From: Akkermansia muciniphila
GTDB lineage: Bacteria > Verrucomicrobiota > Verrucomicrobiia > Verrucomicrobiales > Akkermansiaceae
NCBI GenBank assembly: GCA_945874895.1
Contig: CAMCIC010000016.1
Location: forward strand, 1-64,000
Direction of reading: 5' to 3'
DNA: 64,000 nt
Shown: piece by piece, positions 62,436-64,000 of the stretch
How the letters are laid out: every line of letters starts with the position of its first letter
Numbering within the stretch: the stretch's first letter is position 1
Notes under the pieces: generated by a model
Seen by the model: only the letters and a program-made list of their open reading frames with translations
Databases searched by the model: none
Told to the model about the DNA's origin: nothing
Program-made: the position numbers and the translations under genes

Positions 62436-64000
62436 ATGCCTATGTCAAATCGTATCCACCGCACTGTCCTTTGGCTCTCCATGTTCAGCGCGGGCTTGGC
62501 GGCGGGTGAGTCTATCGGTCCTATTGTGCCGGGGCTGCATCGCAATCATGCGCTCCCTGAGGTCCAGCAGGGAGCCGTATGGATGGCCGAGCTTCGCTGC
62601 GCCGCGTGCCATGCAGGATTGGATGAGAGTGCGATGAAGCCCGCGCCCGACCTGCGCGAAGCGGGCTCGCGTCTGACGCTCGAAGCCCTTCAGCGCCTGA
62701 TCGCTGATCCCGCGGGGTTTCACCCCGGTAGCACCATGCCGCAGATGCTCGCGGGTGAAAGCGAGGCCATGCGCAAGAAGATCAGCCTCGAAATCAGTCA
62801 TTACCTACTCTCGCTGACGCAGTCGGAAGTAGACCTGAAGCCATTGCCCGATGAGGCGCATGATGGATTCGAGCTTTTTCACAGTCTTGGATGCGTGGCT
62901 TGTCATCCACCACGGGATCAAGCTGGCAAGGAAATCGCGCCAGAAGGTTATGTCTCACTGGCCCATGTTGCGGAAAAATATCAACCGCGCGCGCTGGCTG
63001 CCTTTTTGTATGAGCCGCTCAAGATCCGTCCCGGTGGGCGGATGCCGGACATGAACCTGACTCCCCAAGATGCCGAGGTTCTCGCCGCTTACTTGATGGC
63101 AGGCAAAAAAGCCCATGCCGCAGGGAAAGTCAGCCCTCAGCTCGCTGAGCAAGGCGCCAACCATTTCACCACCTACCACTGCGTTGCGTGTCACCAGTTG
63201 GGCGATGACTTTACGGCTCCTTGGCCTGACGCGCCGCCCTCACGTGAGAAGATGAAACTCGATCGGGGCTGTCTCTCGGATGCACCCGTTTCAGCTCCGA
63301 ATTTTTCTCTTCATGAGAAACAGCGACAGGCGATCCGAGCCGCACTCACGCAGCAGAGCGATCCATCTGCGGCGGATCGCATCAAGAGCAAGCTCACGCA
63401 GCTCAACTGCATCGCCTGTCATCAGCGCGATGACTACGGCGGAGTGACTGCCAGTCGCGATGCGTTTTTTCACTCGAAGGAGGAAGCTCTGGGCAATGAG
63501 TCTCGCATTCCGCCACCGCTCACCGGGGTGGGTGGCAAACTGCGGGCTGACTGGATGCGCCGCTTGCTGTATGATCGCGAGCGATCACGTCCCTACATGA
63601 TCACACGCATGCCGCATTACGGCGAGATGGCTTTGGGAGACCTGGTGCTTTGGCTGAGTGAGGTCGATCGCTTGCCTGCCTCCCATCTTCCTGAGGTGGA
63701 TCAAGAGACTCGTAAAAAGTTTACGGAAGGCGGTCTTCAGTTGTTAGGCGATAAAGGACTGAATTGCATTGCTTGTCACAATTACAAAGGCTCCGAATCT
63801 CCGGGCATGAAAGGCATCGATCTGATGAGCAGTTACCAACGCCTCACCCCCGAGTGGTTTTTTGCCTACATGAAAAATCCCGGCACGTACCGGCCTGGCA
63901 TCATCATGCCAAGCTATTGGCCAGAGGGAAAAGCCGTGCAAACCGAAATACTCAACGGCGATACGGAGCAGCAGTTGCAGGCCCTATGGTATACGTTTTC
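62436..64000 (+). CDS. multi-haem c-type cytochrome, 3' end outside window
   Basis: An exported protein, open to the edge of the window. The N-terminus has a short signal peptide (WLSMFSAGLAAG). Five CxxCH haem sites are visible: CAACH (near residue 55), CVACH, CVACH, CIACH and CIACH, spaced at about 75-120 residues, so each may mark a small cytochrome unit. Between them are repeats of a block with Met-rich GRMPDM or TRMPHYGEM and GSTMPQML motifs, giving possible axial Met ligands. The organisation resembles tandem cytochrome c domains in multi-haem proteins from PVC bacteria. The start is ATG at 62436, or the in-frame ATG two codons later. The 192-bp gap before it has no other gene. Confidence 0.88.
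   Translation, partial: MPMSNRIHRTVLWLSMFSAGLAAGESIGPIVPGLHRNHALPEVQQGAVWMAELRCAACHAGLDESAMKPAPDLREAGSRLTLEALQRLIADPAGFHPGSTMPQMLAGESEAMRKKISLEISHYLLSLTQSEVDLKPLPDEAHDGFELFHSLGCVACHPPRDQAGKEIAPEGYVSLAHVAEKYQPRALAAFLYEPLKIRPGGRMPDMNLTPQDAEVLAAYLMAGKKAHAAGKVSPQLAEQGANHFTTYHCVACHQLGDDFTAPWPDAPPSREKMKLDRGCLSDAPVSAPNFSLHEKQRQAIRAALTQQSDPSAADRIKSKLTQLNCIACHQRDDYGGVTASRDAFFHSKEEALGNESRIPPPLTGVGGKLRADWMRRLLYDRERSRPYMITRMPHYGEMALGDLVLWLSEVDRLPASHLPEVDQETRKKFTEGGLQLLGDKGLNCIACHNYKGSESPGMKGIDLMSSYQRLTPEWFFAYMKNPGTYRPGIIMPSYWPEGKAVQTEILNGDTEQQLQALWYTF

Overview
The window reads as a contiguous piece of chromosome from a Gram-negative heterotroph of the Planctomycetota-Verrucomicrobiota-Chlamydiota superphylum, most likely Verrucomicrobiota. 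The basis is two DUF1549/DUF1553 'planctomycete-type' cytochrome genes, each followed by a Tat-exported DUF1501 gene, plus DUF3500, DUF6807 and a Tat-exported Gfo/Idh/MocA protein. Lipoprotein N-acylation (Lnt), an MlaD-like protein and lipoproteins indicate two membranes. GC content looks even by eye, and there is no rRNA, CRISPR array, integrase or insertion sequence. The assignment is from gene families only; no phylogenetic search was run.

Layout. 0-7 kb: sodium:solute symporter, a class A penicillin-binding protein with a degenerate transpeptidase half, nadC-birA, a photolyase and a small AP2-like protein. 7-9 kb: rpoA-rplQ with a strong terminator. 9-14 kb: an MsbA-like ABC exporter followed by a pyruvate dehydrogenase E1alpha-E1beta-E2 operon without E3. 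14-19 kb: first DUF1549/1553-DUF1501 pair and a small zinc-ribbon membrane protein. 19-25 kb: NAD-dependent ligase with an insertion, a secreted DUF3863-like protein and lnt. 25-29 kb: second DUF1501 pair, on the minus strand. 29-33 kb: fusA, sodA, folP. 33-36.3 kb: an ArsR repressor divergent from rhodanese, persulfide dioxygenase-rhodanese and TauE genes, a clear sulfide/persulfide detoxification module. 36-44 kb: TM2 protein, serA, AI-2E-type permease, ispF, ftsH with a duplicated periplasmic domain, sixA, fabG. 44-49 kb: a minus-strand run of cell-wall-type enzymes (GHL10/DigH-like, M29 peptidase, GH25-like lipoprotein, rhodanese, L,D-transpeptidase). 49-52 kb: an unrecognised secreted protein paired with a CreD-like membrane protein. 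52-56 kb: tRNA-Arg(TCT), tmk, then DUF3500, DUF6807 and an oxidoreductase. 56-60 kb: active HtrA-type protease, a catalytically altered HtrA relative with an internal PDZ domain, and an MlaD-like protein. 60-64 kb: XylR-type regulator convergent with xylA, then the start of a multi-haem cytochrome that runs off the window.

How it fits together. Core genes (transcription, translation, replication, isoprenoid, folate, serine and NAD synthesis) are interspersed with extracytoplasmic and catabolic modules. The most informative accessory units are the sulfur operon, whose presumed operator sits between its promoter hexamers; the protease/pseudoprotease pair; the CreD-like pair; and the duplicated cytochrome/DUF1501 modules. 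Several proteins show visible changes in catalytic motifs (PBP, HtrA relative, DHPS, GH25-like). Ribosome-binding sites are mostly weak or absent, so many starts were chosen from protein family fit and several are uncertain.
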